From: Candidatus Fermentithermobacillaceae bacterium
Lineage (GTDB): Bacteria; Bacillota; Sulfobacillia; Fermentithermobacillales; Fermentithermobacillaceae
Length of the DNA stretch: 62,599 nt
Direction: 5' to 3'
Assembly (NCBI GenBank): GCA_012842685.1
Contig: DUSI01000007.1
Location: 1-62,599, forward strand
Part shown: positions 25,194 to 34,670 of the stretch, piece after piece
Position numbering within the stretch: the stretch's first letter is position 1
Layout: every line of letters starts with the position of its first letter
The notes under the pieces: generated by a model
Told to the model about the DNA's origin: nothing
The model's input: only the letters and a program-made list of their open reading frames with translations
Database searches by the model: none
Position numbers and translations under genes: made by a program

Positions 25194-26021
25194 TTACGAC
25201 CTACCCAGTTCGGTGCATTCGGCAAGGAGCTTCATGTAGCCAAAGGCGGTCCGCACCACCTCCGCGGTGGCTTGCTCGGGCTCCCCCGGCAGGAAGCTCC
25301 CGCACACGGCGAGGGCGAACGGGCGGTCTTGGGTGGGCCAGATTATCCCCGCGTCGACCGAGAGATTGCCCAAACCACCGGGTTTGTTGGCCCTCTTTAC
25401 GCCCTCGGGAAGCCCAAGAGTGAACGGCCCACTCTTTGGCAGGGAAAGGATGGAGAGCACATCTTCCGCCACGGCGTCCGGTATGCCGTCTCGCTCGTAG
25501 ATCTTGGAAACCAAGGCGCACAGCTCGCCCGGGGTGGAGACGTTTTCATCCCCGCGCCTTGCCGCCTCGATGTCCATCATCTTGCGCCTCAGCATGGTGT
25601 GCTTGAGGCCCAGAGACTTCATGGTCTTGTTCACGAAGTCCATGGTGGCGAGGTCGATGCAGATGTTGGTGGCCGTGTTGTCCGATACGCATATCATGAG
25701 GCCGGCCACGTCGCGGAGCGCCAGATCGGCTTTGTAGGCGAAGTGGCCGAGCACCCCGCTTCCTCCCACTTTGTCCTTATCTTCTACCGTCACCCTCTGG
25801 GCCCAGTCCAGCTCCCCCCTGTGGACGCGCAAGGCTATCCCGAGAAGGATGGGGATCTTTATGGTGCTGGCCGTAGGGAACAGGACGTCCTCCCTGAAAC
25901 CTGCCTTCCGCCCCGTCTTGAGGTCATGGATGGAGTACCCCATGACTCCGGTCTCACTGCAGATTTCCTCCAGTTCACCGGCCATCTTTGCCCAGATTAT
26001 GTCCAAAGATCTCTCGCTCAC
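25194..26021 (-). CDS. cytoplasmic serine hydrolase with beta-lactamase class A fold
   Basis: 275-aa protein with the penicillin-recognising motifs in order: STIK (Ser about 52), SDN (about 113) and KPG in place of KTG (about 214). There is no signal peptide, and no clear ExxLN omega-loop Glu166 motif, so true beta-lactamase activity is doubtful. An amidase or peptidase acting on intracellular substrates is more likely. It converges with the M19 dipeptidase gene; co-function in peptide turnover is speculation. The start is less certain, with only a G-rich upstream stretch. Confidence 0.8.
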   Translation of the reverse strand: MSERSLDIIWAKMAGELEEICSETGVMGYSIHDLKTGRKAGFREDVLFPTASTIKIPILLGIALRVHRGELDWAQRVTVEDKDKVGGSGVLGHFAYKADLALRDVAGLMICVSDNTATNICIDLATMDFVNKTMKSLGLKHTMLRRKMMDIEAARRGDENVSTPGELCALVSKIYERDGIPDAVAEDVLSILSLPKSGPFTLGLPEGVKRANKPGGLGNLSVDAGIIWPTQDRPFALAVCGSFLPGEPEQATAEVVRTAFGYMKLLAECTELGRS

Positions 26022-26398
26022 TTTCTCCCCCTTGTCGGGGACTCATCTCCTTTCGCGCGTTTTTCCCACTAACCATTTTGACCTTATTGACTCTCAATGC
26101 CGGCTTATCTCTCCAGTTCACTTTCGTCTTCCTATCCCGGACATCCTGCCGGAAAAGCAGTCTCAAGCCGCCATACTTATTTCCACAAAAAGGACTTTGC
26201 GAAGAGGCCCGGCGAGAAGTCATGATCGAAAAGACGGTACGAAGCGGGTGCCCACGGGAACGACTTCAGCCCAAGGGCCGTCTTAGCGGATAAACCTGCG
26301 AGGCAAGCGGAGCTTCCCGGTTCGAGACACGCATCCGGGGAGACTTGTCTCAGCGGATAGCCAAGACCGAGATATGAAACGGGACCGGAGAAGAGCCA
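26022..26398. other. 377-bp intergenic region with no supported gene
   Basis: Divergent promoter space of the hydrolase (minus) and GH18 (plus) genes. AGCGGATA occurs twice (near 26284 and 26353). No terminator, RNA or convincing -35/-10 pair was recognised. Confidence 0.4.
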
Positions 26399-28081
26399 AT
26401 GTCTATTGCCCCTAGGGCTACTAGAAGAAAAAGAAGGCCTGGCCTTGTATGGCCTCTCCTGTTTATCGCCCTGATCTCCATCGGGGTGGCTTTGGCTGTG
26501 CCTTCTTTCCTTTACGTCGAAAAACCCCCTGCCTCACGCCCGTACTTAATCTTCAGGGGAGAGAAGCAGGAGTTCCCGGTGGTGATGGAGCGCGGTGAGG
26601 CTTACGTCCCGTACAGTTTCATCAAGACGGAGATAGACCCGGAAGTTTTTTGGGACGAAGAGACCGGAACGGTGGTCGTGACGACCAAAGATAAGGTGGT
26701 AAAGCTAAAGACAGCCTCCCTTACGGCCCACGTAAACCAGAATCCCGTCGACCTAATGTTCCCTGTGGTCCTGGACGGCGGGGAGCCGTACATCCCCGCT
26801 TCGGTGCTGGAGATCTTGTACCCCTTGTCTGCCTCATATTATCCCGGCGAAGGAGTATTTATAGTGAGACCAAGAGACGAGGTGTCTCTGGTCGGGATCT
26901 CCGTGAAAGACGTGATCGTGCGGGAAAGCCCCTCGATCCTGTCTAAACGCATAGGGATTGCCCCTGCGGGGACCGAACTCAGCATCCACACCGTGAAAGG
27001 CGGGTGGCTTAGAGTGGACACGGACAAAGGCCTGGTTGGATGGGTGCCGGCTCGCGACGTCGACAAGGCGGAGTGGAGAAAGCCTTCTTACACACCACCC
27101 AAAGACTACACGCCGAAGCCCCTGGGGGCCCGCAAAGTAGCCTTGGTGTGGGAACAGGTGGATAAGTATAACCCCGATACGTCGAAGATCGGGGACATGC
27201 CGGGACTAAACGTCGTGTCGCCTACCTGGTTCCGCCTGGGCGAAAAACCCGGCGAGGTTGAAAACTACGCTGATTTTCGCTACGTGGCCTGGGCCCACGA
27301 GCGCGGCTACCAGGTGTGGGCTCTTTTCTCCAACTCCTTTGAGCTCGAGAGGACCCGGGCCGTGCTCCGGAACTCTGATCTCAGGGATAAGGTAATCTCA
27401 CAGATACTCATGTACGCGCGCCTGTATTCCCTGGACGGGATAAACATAGACTTCGAGAACGTCTACCAGGACGACGCGCCTTATCTCACCCAGTTTGTCA
27501 GGGAGCTTACGCCGCTCCTCCACGAAGCAGGGCTCACCGTGTCCATAGACATAACGGTGAAGTCCATGAGCCCGACGTGGTCTCTGTGCTACGAGCGCGA
27601 CCGCCTGGCCGAAGTCGTGGATTACGTCATGCTCATGGCCTACGACGAGTACTGGGCCGGCTCTCCAGTGGCGGGACCTACGGCGTCGCTCCCCTGGACG
27701 GAATGGTGCGTCAAGAAGACCCTCGAGGAAGTGCCAGCGGAAAAGCTTGTCCTGGGCGTGCCTTTCTACACGAGGCTCTGGACCGAAGTGAAAGATGGAT
27801 CAGGCGTGAAGGTAAGCCAGACGGCTTACGGCATGACGTCGGCCGAGGGCTGGCTCAAGACCCAAGGGGTAGAGGCGAGAGTCGATCCCAGAAGCGGCCT
27901 CAGGTACGCCGAGAAGACCGTGGGCGATAGGACATACAAGATATGGCTGGAAGATGCCGGGTCCATGGCCGAACGCATGGAGATAGCCGAGAAGTACGGC
28001 CTGGCCGGAATCGCCGCTTGGCGTCGCGGGCTTGAGACTCCCGACATCTGGGATGTCATCGCGGACTACGTCAAGAAGTGA
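26399..28081 (+). CDS. cell-wall-associated GH18 protein with copper-amine-oxidase-N-like and SH3 domains
   Basis: 560-aa exported protein. A basic N-terminus and a membrane anchor (about 15-38) precede a copper-amine-oxidase N-like domain (about 45-160) and a bacterial SH3 domain (about 163-222, ending GWVPARDV). A GH18 barrel occupies about 240-558. The catalytic motif DGINIDFE lies at about 345-352, with its final Glu intact; MAYDEYW and the late AAWRRG Trp also fit. Related proteins (YaaH/YdhD type) act on spore cortex or peptidoglycan. ATG 26399 has only a modest SD. Confidence 0.88.
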   Translation: MSIAPRATRRKRRPGLVWPLLFIALISIGVALAVPSFLYVEKPPASRPYLIFRGEKQEFPVVMERGEAYVPYSFIKTEIDPEVFWDEETGTVVVTTKDKVVKLKTASLTAHVNQNPVDLMFPVVLDGGEPYIPASVLEILYPLSASYYPGEGVFIVRPRDEVSLVGISVKDVIVRESPSILSKRIGIAPAGTELSIHTVKGGWLRVDTDKGLVGWVPARDVDKAEWRKPSYTPPKDYTPKPLGARKVALVWEQVDKYNPDTSKIGDMPGLNVVSPTWFRLGEKPGEVENYADFRYVAWAHERGYQVWALFSNSFELERTRAVLRNSDLRDKVISQILMYARLYSLDGINIDFENVYQDDAPYLTQFVRELTPLLHEAGLTVSIDITVKSMSPTWSLCYERDRLAEVVDYVMLMAYDEYWAGSPVAGPTASLPWTEWCVKKTLEEVPAEKLVLGVPFYTRLWTEVKDGSGVKVSQTAYGMTSAEGWLKTQGVEARVDPRSGLRYAEKTVGDRTYKIWLEDAGSMAERMEIAEKYGLAGIAAWRRGLETPDIWDVIADYVKK

Positions 28082-28114
28082 TGCCGTGAGGAAAGGGATT
28101 CCACACGAGGGGGG

Positions 28115-28873
28115 GTGGCTCTGTTGTCGCGCCTCTTACGCTACACCGACCTCCACTGCCACATCCTGCCCGGTTTGGATGACGGCGCATCTACCTGGGA
28201 CGAAGCAATGGACATGGCCCGGAACGCCGTAAAGGCAGGAGCCGCCAGGGTCGTTGCCACACCCCACGTGATGCGGGGAGCCTACATGCCGAGGCCCGGC
28301 GATATGAGAGAAAAGGTCGCCGAACTCCAGGCACGCCTCAAAGCCGCCGGAATCTCCCTGACTGTAGTCCCCGGGGCCGAGGTTTTCCTTGCATCGGGAA
28401 CCGCCCGTGAGTACCGGGCCGGTAGGCTTCAGACCATAGGCGACAGTGACTACATACTGGTGGAGCTCCCGCCACTGAGTTTCCCGAAATACGCGTGGGC
28501 CGAGATCCGCGCTCTTCTCCACGCGGGCGCCGGCGTGATAATCGCCCATCCCGAGCGAAACATCGAGATCTGCCAGGACCGCGCCATCTTGAAGGAACTC
28601 ATTGGTCACGGCGTGTTCTTTCAGCTGAACGCCGGCAGCCTCACCGGCGCCTTCGGACGGATGGCCCGAGATTGCGCCGAGTTCCTGGTGGAAGAAAACC
28701 TCGTCCATTTTTTGGGCTCCGACGCCCATTCGGGTCTGCCTGCCGCTCTTTCCGCCGTGGGGGCAGATATCTCCTGCGCCTTAGAACGGCTTATGGACCT
28801 CTCTCCTTCCGGACCCGCCGTCCTGGAACAGATCGAGGCGAGGGTCGGGAGGCTTCTCTCTGGGAAACTCTGA
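28115..28873 (+). CDS. PHP-domain tyrosine phosphatase, CpsB/YwqE family
   Basis: 252-aa metal-dependent phosphoesterase. PHP metal ligands are visible in DLHCHILPGLDD (about 12-23), ATPHV, the Glu of PGAEV, IIAHPER and the late GSDAHS. Family members dephosphorylate bacterial tyrosine kinases that control capsule or exopolysaccharide export. No kinase or polymerase lies beside it; the GT2 gene is 8 kb away. Start GTG 28115 or TTG 28124: the G-rich SD (28107-28115) fits the latter slightly better. Confidence 0.85.
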   Translation: MALLSRLLRYTDLHCHILPGLDDGASTWDEAMDMARNAVKAGAARVVATPHVMRGAYMPRPGDMREKVAELQARLKAAGISLTVVPGAEVFLASGTAREYRAGRLQTIGDSDYILVELPPLSFPKYAWAEIRALLHAGAGVIIAHPERNIEICQDRAILKELIGHGVFFQLNAGSLTGAFGRMARDCAEFLVEENLVHFLGSDAHSGLPAALSAVGADISCALERLMDLSPSGPAVLEQIEARVGRLLSGKL

Positions 28874-29109
28874 GAGCGAGATTCGCCGCGCCCCTCCCAA
28901 CCTGCCGAGTCCCGGTGCCATGAGAAGCGGGTAGATCTAGTAGACCTATCTGGTCTCCGGGCAGCCCAGGCTCCCTCATCCACATCGCGGGAGGCTCCCG
29001 TTGCTGTCGCGTTCATCAGGCCTCGAGTCCTAAGCCCATTTCCGAAACGCTTTAGGAAATTAGACCTATTCCCTCCCCGACATATCAAAGAAAATCCGAG
29101 CGAGTCAGG

Positions 29110-29137
29110 TAAATTCCCCCCTTTACCGTTTCGATAC
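29110..29137 (+). promoter_or_regulatory. possible sigma-28/SigD-like promoter of the chemotaxis operon
   Basis: TAAA (29110-29113), 16-bp spacer, then TTCGATAC (29130-29137), compared with TAAA-N15-GCCGATAA. Position and operon content fit a motility sigma factor, but two mismatches and the spacer make this tentative. The rest of 28874-29161 shows no gene. Confidence 0.3.
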
Positions 29138-29161
29138 ATAGGGAGCAGGGGGGATATCCTT

Positions 29162-29677
29162 ATGTCCATCCACGATAGCGGAACTCTAAGCTCTTCCTCA
29201 GGCGGCGAGCGCCAGATAGTTGCTTTCTCGCTGGGGCAGGAAACGTACGGCGTGGACATTGCCTCCGTACGCGAGATAATCCCCATCCAGAAGATAGTCC
29301 CTGTCCCGCGGGCTCCTGACTTCGTCGAGGGAATAATCAACCTCCGCGGTAGGGTCATCCCGGTGCTCGACCTGCGCAAGCAGTTCGGGTTTGAGGAGAA
29401 GAAAGGCGACCCGAACCAGCGGATCGTGTTGGTTGAATCCGGCGAAGACTCCATCGGCGTCATCGTCGATTCGGTGTCTTCGGTGATGAGGATCTCCGAG
29501 GATTCAGTTGAACCTCCGGCCTCCGTGGTGGTTGGGAACGAAATCGAGTACATCCAGGGCATCGCCAAGGTCGGAGAAGATCTCATAGTGCTCCTGGACC
29601 TTACAAAGATCATCTCGGATGCGGAGAAACGGACTCTTCGCGAGGCCGATCTACGCGCAGCCGTAGTGCATGAGTGA
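29162..29677 (+). CDS. cheW: chemotaxis coupling protein CheW
   Basis: 171-aa adaptor that links chemoreceptors to CheA in the signalling array. It is one CheW/SH3-like double barrel, with the hallmark IINLRGRVIPVLDLR near 58-72 and the closing IVLLDL segment. ATG 29162 has a G-rich SD. It is first of eight chemotaxis genes and about 290 bp from the upstream PHP gene, so it probably carries the operon promoter. Its end overlaps the region of the cheA start. Confidence 0.95.
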   Translation: MSIHDSGTLSSSSGGERQIVAFSLGQETYGVDIASVREIIPIQKIVPVPRAPDFVEGIINLRGRVIPVLDLRKQFGFEEKKGDPNQRIVLVESGEDSIGVIVDSVSSVMRISEDSVEPPASVVVGNEIEYIQGIAKVGEDLIVLLDLTKIISDAEKRTLREADLRAAVVHE

Positions 29678-29684
29678 GGGCAAT

Positions 29685-31937
29685 ATGGCAGACGTCCGCG
29701 ATGAATTCCAACAGGACCTAGAGATACTTCTGGCCGAAGTCGGAGAGCTCCTGGCCGTCACAGAAGAAAGCCTCGTGGAGCTCGAAAAAGCCCCTGACAA
29801 CGCGGATATCATCCAAGAGGTCTTCCGCGTCATGCACACGATAAAAGGTGGGGCTGCTACGCTCGGGCTCCAGGAAGCCGTGGACGTAAGCCACGGCATG
29901 GAAAGCCTCCTCGACCAGATCCGTTCCGGCAAGCGCCGCGTCACGACGGAGTTCATGAACGTGCTCTTCCAGGCGGTTGACTGGCTGAAAGAGTGGAAGG
30001 CCGCGCTGGAAGAGCGGCGCGAGGTCCCTCCCAACGCCGAACTGGTCGAGATGATTGGGTGCGTGGCCGAAGAGGCAGATGCGGCCGGTCCTCAGGCAAG
30101 TGAGGATCCCGTGGCCTGGGACGCCGCGCAGGGCGGCTCTGGGTCTGGGGCCGCCTATGACGGGGCTTCTCACGCAACCGTGGACCTTGACGCCCTTCCC
30201 GAGGCGACCGCCAAGAAACTCGAGTCCGCCATTGCCGACGGCAAGAGCCTCGTTGCGCTGACGGTAAAGTTCCGCGCCGATGCCGCGCTCCTGTCGGTGC
30301 GCTGTTTCCAGATCCTCACCCTGCTCGATGAAATCGTGGAGGTCGTGGCTTCCATCCCCTCTCAAGAGGAGATCGAGGAAGACAAGGTGAGCTCTACCCT
30401 GGTTGTGTTCGTGGCTGCCGATGACGGCGGGCGGGGAGCGATGGAGCTCGTGGCCACGAGCCCGGACGTTGCCGAGGTGCTGGCCGAGAGGTTCCAGCCG
30501 GTGGTCATGTTCGACCCGCTTGAAGCGGAGATGCTTGAGAAAGAAACCGCGGGCTCGAAGGGCCGCCACGGTGAAGAACCTGCATCCTCCGGAGATAGGC
30601 TTGCCACGGCGGCCGGGGAAATAGGCGAAGGAAAGGCCTCATTGCCTTCAGACACCGGGGCTGAGGGAACACGGGAGGCGACGAAAGCATCCTCCAAGCC
30701 TGCGGGCGACGCATCCAGAGCGGCTGCATCGAAGCCATCTCAAGATGCGCCCATCCCCCGCAGATCCGACCTGGGGAGGACAGTAAGGGTCGACGTTGCC
30801 CTCTTGGACTTCCTCATGAACATGGTGGGCGAGCTGGTCATCGACCGGACGAGGCTTTCCCAGATCGCCGCCCAGCTCATGAGGAACCCGGAGACCGCTT
30901 CAGTGGGTAGCGAGATAAGCTCCTTAGCGGCGCACCTGCAGCGGACGTCCTCAGAGCTCCAGGAAGGAATCATGCAGGCCAGGCTCCTTCCCGTGAAGAG
31001 CATTTTCTCTAAGTTCCCGCGGATGATGCGGGACCTGAGCCGAAGGTGCGGCAAGGAGATAGACTTCGAGATCCAAGGAGAAAACACCGAGCTCGACCGG
31101 ACGGTCCTCGAAGCCATCGACGACCCGCTCATCCACATCCTGAGGAACGCAGTGGACCACGGGATAGAGCTTCCCGAGAAGCGCGTGGCCATGGGTAAAC
31201 CCAGGAAAGGCAGGGTGGTGCTGTCGGCGGTCCACGAAGAGAACCAGGTCGTTGTGCGAGTCGAGGACGACGGCGCCGGTATAGACGCCGAGAAAGTGAA
31301 GCGCTCGGCCATAAAGAAGGGTCTCATCACAGAAGAAGCAGCCCAGAAGATGTCCGAGAAGGATGCCCTGGAACTCATCTTCATGCCGGGCTTCTCGACT
31401 GCCGAGGTGGCTACCGAGGTTTCGGGACGCGGCGTCGGGATGGACGTGGTGAGGTCAAACCTGGAGAAGGTAAACGGGCAGATCGAAGTGCGTACCAAGA
31501 TGGGCGAGGGCACTACCGTGACGCTGAGGTTGCCTCTCACGCTAGCCATCATGCGGGCACTTCTGGTGCAATGTGGCGACCAGGTGTACGCCATCCCCAC
31601 GTCGTCGGTGGAAGAGGTCCTGGCCATGGAGGACGTCACGGTTGGGAGCATACAGGGGAAGCCCGCCATGAACGTGAGGGGAAAAGTAGTACCCCTGGTT
31701 TCCCTGGAAGGAGCCCTTCGCGACGACCCTTGGGCGGGCAACGGGCACAAGTATGCTCTCCTCACCAGGTCGACCGACCAGCCCCTGGCCATTGGCGTCG
31801 GCGGGCTCATCGGGGAAGAGGAGGTTGTCGTGAAAGAGATGGGCCGGATGCTCTCGAGGCTCAAGGGCATCGCCGGCGCTACTATACTCGCCCAGGGAGA
31901 CCCGGCGGTAATCCTGGACGTGAACAGGGTCGTCTAG
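29685..31937 (+). CDS. cheA: chemotaxis histidine kinase CheA
   Basis: 750-aa kinase with the P1-P5 layout. The HPt domain has phospho-His in MHTIKGGAATLG (about 47-58). A P2-like response-regulator-binding domain (about 170-290) and a long Ala/Ser/Glu-rich linker (290-365) follow. P3 is the dimerisation helix pair. The P4 ATPase has NAVDHGIE (N box), DDGAGI (G1) and GRGVGMDV (G2). The C-terminal P5 is CheW-like. ATG 29685 is preferred since GAGGG lies 5 nt upstream; ATG 29670 lies inside the end of cheW and lacks an SD. Confidence 0.95.
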   Translation: MADVRDEFQQDLEILLAEVGELLAVTEESLVELEKAPDNADIIQEVFRVMHTIKGGAATLGLQEAVDVSHGMESLLDQIRSGKRRVTTEFMNVLFQAVDWLKEWKAALEERREVPPNAELVEMIGCVAEEADAAGPQASEDPVAWDAAQGGSGSGAAYDGASHATVDLDALPEATAKKLESAIADGKSLVALTVKFRADAALLSVRCFQILTLLDEIVEVVASIPSQEEIEEDKVSSTLVVFVAADDGGRGAMELVATSPDVAEVLAERFQPVVMFDPLEAEMLEKETAGSKGRHGEEPASSGDRLATAAGEIGEGKASLPSDTGAEGTREATKASSKPAGDASRAAASKPSQDAPIPRRSDLGRTVRVDVALLDFLMNMVGELVIDRTRLSQIAAQLMRNPETASVGSEISSLAAHLQRTSSELQEGIMQARLLPVKSIFSKFPRMMRDLSRRCGKEIDFEIQGENTELDRTVLEAIDDPLIHILRNAVDHGIELPEKRVAMGKPRKGRVVLSAVHEENQVVVRVEDDGAGIDAEKVKRSAIKKGLITEEAAQKMSEKDALELIFMPGFSTAEVATEVSGRGVGMDVVRSNLEKVNGQIEVRTKMGEGTTVTLRLPLTLAIMRALLVQCGDQVYAIPTSSVEEVLAMEDVTVGSIQGKPAMNVRGKVVPLVSLEGALRDDPWAGNGHKYALLTRSTDQPLAIGVGGLIGEEEVVVKEMGRMLSRLKGIAGATILAQGDPAVILDVNRVV

Positions 31938-32008
31938 CGGCCGGTCGCCTGGCCATTTTGAGGTGACCGGGACCTACGGCCATCAGTTATTGAAACAGCG
32001 GAGGAGTT

Positions 32009-32611
32009 ATGGAAAGGAAAGCGCTGGAGTATTCGCGGTTTTACGAGTCAGCCGTGCAGGGTCTGGAAAGCGCCCGGGAGCTTCTTTCGGCTTATACGGG
32101 CAGGCCGCTCAGGCTTGTCGCGGTTCGGAGCGACTTTGTCGAGCTAAGCAAGGTACCGCTTCTCTCCGGCTCTCCGGAAGACGTGGTGCTTAGCTCCTAC
32201 GTTACTTTCAGCGGAGACGTGGAAGGTCAGCTCCTCATACTCTTCAGGCCCGAGTCGGCCGAGAAGCTTGCGAATCTCATGGCGCCTCACGTGTTTGGTC
32301 CCCTCGCGGACCAAAGGAGCCCGGCACTCATTGAGTCTCTCATCGGGGAGATAGCCAACATAGTCGGTTCGGCCGTCCTCAACAAAGTGGCCGACGGCTT
32401 CGGGATAAAGATCGTACCCGTGCCGCCCGTCATCATCCGGGAGATGGCCGGAGCGGTCTTGAGTTCCGCGATGGCATACGCCGGGCTCGACGGAGATTCG
32501 ACGTACGTAGCGTACATGAAGGCCACGCTCGATAAGGAGCAGGCGAGCTTTGAAATAGTCTTCTTGCCCAGGGTGGCCAAATTGCAAGGTACATCACACA
32601 AGACGGAGTAG
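32009..32611 (+). CDS. cheC: CheY-P phosphatase CheC
   Basis: 200-aa CheC/CheX/FliY-family protein. The active-site helix carries E-x-x-N in LIGEIANIVGSAVLN (about 111-125). The second pseudo-symmetric helix EMAGAVLSSAM has lost the motif, so one catalytic site is expected. CheC partners CheD, the next gene, in adaptation of Gram-positive and archaeal systems. GGAGGAG lies just before ATG 32009. Confidence 0.85.
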   Translation: MERKALEYSRFYESAVQGLESARELLSAYTGRPLRLVAVRSDFVELSKVPLLSGSPEDVVLSSYVTFSGDVEGQLLILFRPESAEKLANLMAPHVFGPLADQRSPALIESLIGEIANIVGSAVLNKVADGFGIKIVPVPPVIIREMAGAVLSSAMAYAGLDGDSTYVAYMKATLDKEQASFEIVFLPRVAKLQGTSHKTE

Positions 32612-32615
32612 TGGG

Positions 32616-33137
32616 ATGCGCAATCCTCTGGTAGTTGGCCTTGCAGAAGTTAAGTGGTCAGTTTTGCCCGAGGATGTCCTGGTGGCATTCTCGCTTGGTT
32701 CTTGTGTAGGAGTAGCCCTTTGGGATCCAGTGCTCAGGGCGGGAGTGCTTGCCCACGTCATGCTGCCGTCTTCATCAAGGAGGGCAGTAAATGGAAACGG
32801 GAAAGGCTCGGGACAAGCTCCTCCCGTTGAAAAACCGGGTAAGTACGCGGATACGGCAGTTGAGTACGCGGTGAGATGCCTTACTGCTATTGGGGCCGAG
32901 CCTTCGAGGGTGACGGTCTGGATGGCGGGAGGCGCCCACGTCATCCCGGGGTTCAAACTACGGGGCGGCGACATCGGCTCCCTGAACATCCAGGCCGTGA
33001 AAGACGCACTCGAGAGGCACGGCCTTCCTAGACCCAGGGAGGATACCGGCGGAGACTACGGTCGAACAATGAAACTCTACGTCGGTGAGGGGCGCGTTAC
33101 CGTGTACTCTGTCTCGCGCGGCGAGAAGGAGATATAG
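32616..33137 (+). CDS. cheD: chemoreceptor glutamine deamidase CheD
   Basis: 173-aa enzyme that deamidates receptor glutamines and binds CheC. The catalytic Cys is in FSLGSCVGVAL (Cys about 30) and the His in GVLAHVMLP (about 48); KYADTAV provides the Thr. An insertion of about 15 Gly/Asn/Pro residues (NGNGKGSGQAPP) sits between them. It starts 4 nt after cheC, as expected for the CheC-CheD pair. No receptor gene is in the window. Confidence 0.93.
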   Translation: MRNPLVVGLAEVKWSVLPEDVLVAFSLGSCVGVALWDPVLRAGVLAHVMLPSSSRRAVNGNGKGSGQAPPVEKPGKYADTAVEYAVRCLTAIGAEPSRVTVWMAGGAHVIPGFKLRGGDIGSLNIQAVKDALERHGLPRPREDTGGDYGRTMKLYVGEGRVTVYSVSRGEKEI

Positions 33138-33189
33138 AAAACACATCCACTCCACGGGCAAAGAGGTCACAGCGAAAGGGTGATTAGAG

Positions 33190-33552
33190 TTGCCGAAGGT
33201 TCTAGTTGTGGACGATGCGATGTTCATGCGGTCTAAGGCCTCAAAACTGCTGATTCAGGAAGGGTACCAAGTGGTCGAAGCTTCCAACGGTGCCGAAGCG
33301 GTAGAGACCTACAAGGCCGAAAAGCCCGACCTCGTGCTCATGGACATCACCATGCCCGTAATGGATGGGATTGAGGCGGTGAAGAACATCAAGGCCTATG
33401 ACAGCGAGGCCAAGGTCATCATGGTCACCGCCCTCGGACAGAGGAGCATGGTGCTCGAGGCGATCCGGGCAGGGGCCAAAGACTTTGTCGTCAAGCCGTT
33501 CCAGGCCGAGAAGCTCATCGAGGCGGTAAAGAGGCTTTGCCCGATCTCCTGA
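33190..33552 (+). CDS. cheY: response regulator CheY
   Basis: 120-aa single receiver domain. The acidic pocket is VVDDA, phospho-acceptor Asp54 is in LVLMDITMP, Thr is in VTALG and Lys in VVKPF, all canonical. It is phosphorylated by CheA and dephosphorylated by CheC/CheX. It starts with TTG 33190 behind a weak GAAAGGGTGA SD. In the absence of flagellar genes here, the target (flagellar switch or type IV pili) is unknown. Confidence 0.93.
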   Translation: MPKVLVVDDAMFMRSKASKLLIQEGYQVVEASNGAEAVETYKAEKPDLVLMDITMPVMDGIEAVKNIKAYDSEAKVIMVTALGQRSMVLEAIRAGAKDFVVKPFQAEKLIEAVKRLCPIS

Positions 33553-33568
33553 AAGGAAGCGCTTTGGG

Positions 33569-34630
33569 ATGGTATCTGTCCTTATAGCGGATGACTCCGT
33601 ATTCATGAGGCATATGCTCAGGCGCGCCCTGGGACGTCATCCCGACATTCAAGTTGTCGCGGAGGCCCGTGACGGGCTCGAAGCGATCGAGAAGAACCGG
33701 GGACTTAAGCCCGATGTAGTGATCCTGGACGTGGAGATGCCCAGGGTAGACGGCCTCAAGGCCCTCAAGGCCATGATGGAAGAGAGGCCGGTCCCGGTCG
33801 TCATGTTCTCGTCCCTCACCCACAAAGGGGCGCAAGTCACCCTGGAAGCTCTATCCCTCGGCGCCGTGGATTTTCTGCCCAAGCCTGCCTCCGCCTTCGA
33901 CATGGAGAAAGTCGGCGAAGAGCTGTGCGGCAAGGTCCTCGCCGCGGCCTCTGCTAAGGTGCGGGTGAGGAGAGAGCCGCCCGTTCCGGTCTCCAGGGCG
34001 CAGCGGGCTTCGAAGCAGGCTGTTACAACCGGCGGAAAAGACTCCGGCGAGGCCGAGTCCCTGGTGGTGATCGGTTCTTCCGCTGGGGGTCCTCAGGCTT
34101 TGGAAGAGCTGGTGCCCTATCTCCCGGGAGAACTCGATGCCGGAGTGGTCATCTGCCAGCACATGCCCGCGGGTTTTACCGCCTCTATGGCCAGAAGGCT
34201 CGACCAGTCCTGCGCCTTGCCTGTAAGGGAGGCCGCAGACGGTGACGTCATAAGGGCAGGAGAGGTGCTTGTCGCGCCTGGAGGGTACCATCTCAGGATT
34301 CTCAGGGACGAAAGCGGAAAGGGCGCGAGGGTACTCATGGACAAGGGGCCCCCCGTCCACGGTGTCAGGCCGGCCGTAGACGTAACCCTTGAGGACGCCG
34401 CTCCCATATTCGGCCAGAGGCTCATGGTTGTCATCCTGTCGGGTATGGGAAGCGACGGGGCCCGCGGGGCCAGGAAAGCCAAGGAGTACGGCGCCAGAGT
34501 GGTCGTCCAAGACGAAAGCACCTCGGTCGTGTGGGGCATGCCGAGGGCCTGCTACGAACTGGGTGTACCGGACAAGGTGCTCCCCATAGGCCAGATAGCC
34601 GGGGAGATAGCCGGGTGGAGAGTAGGCTAA
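33569..34630 (+). CDS. cheB: chemoreceptor methylesterase/deamidase CheB
   Basis: 353-aa two-domain enzyme. The N-terminal receiver (about 1-120; ADDS, phospho-Asp in VVILDVEMP, KPAS) joins via a short linker to the C-terminal methylesterase. The catalytic triad is visible as Ser in IGSSAGGP (about 170), His in ICQHMPAGF (about 196) and Asp in GMGSDGARG (about 292). It removes receptor methyl groups opposite to CheR, which is encoded next. Confidence 0.95.
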   Translation: MVSVLIADDSVFMRHMLRRALGRHPDIQVVAEARDGLEAIEKNRGLKPDVVILDVEMPRVDGLKALKAMMEERPVPVVMFSSLTHKGAQVTLEALSLGAVDFLPKPASAFDMEKVGEELCGKVLAAASAKVRVRREPPVPVSRAQRASKQAVTTGGKDSGEAESLVVIGSSAGGPQALEELVPYLPGELDAGVVICQHMPAGFTASMARRLDQSCALPVREAADGDVIRAGEVLVAPGGYHLRILRDESGKGARVLMDKGPPVHGVRPAVDVTLEDAAPIFGQRLMVVILSGMGSDGARGARKAKEYGARVVVQDESTSVVWGMPRACYELGVPDKVLPIGQIAGEIAGWRVG

Positions 34631-34670
34631 AGCGCAACATAGGGCGGAGAGGAGACAGAAGGAGACGGAA

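Noticed and set aside
28874-29161. c-di-GMP (GEMM) riboswitch before cheW
   Set aside because: No conserved GEMM core or tetraloop-receptor pattern was seen.
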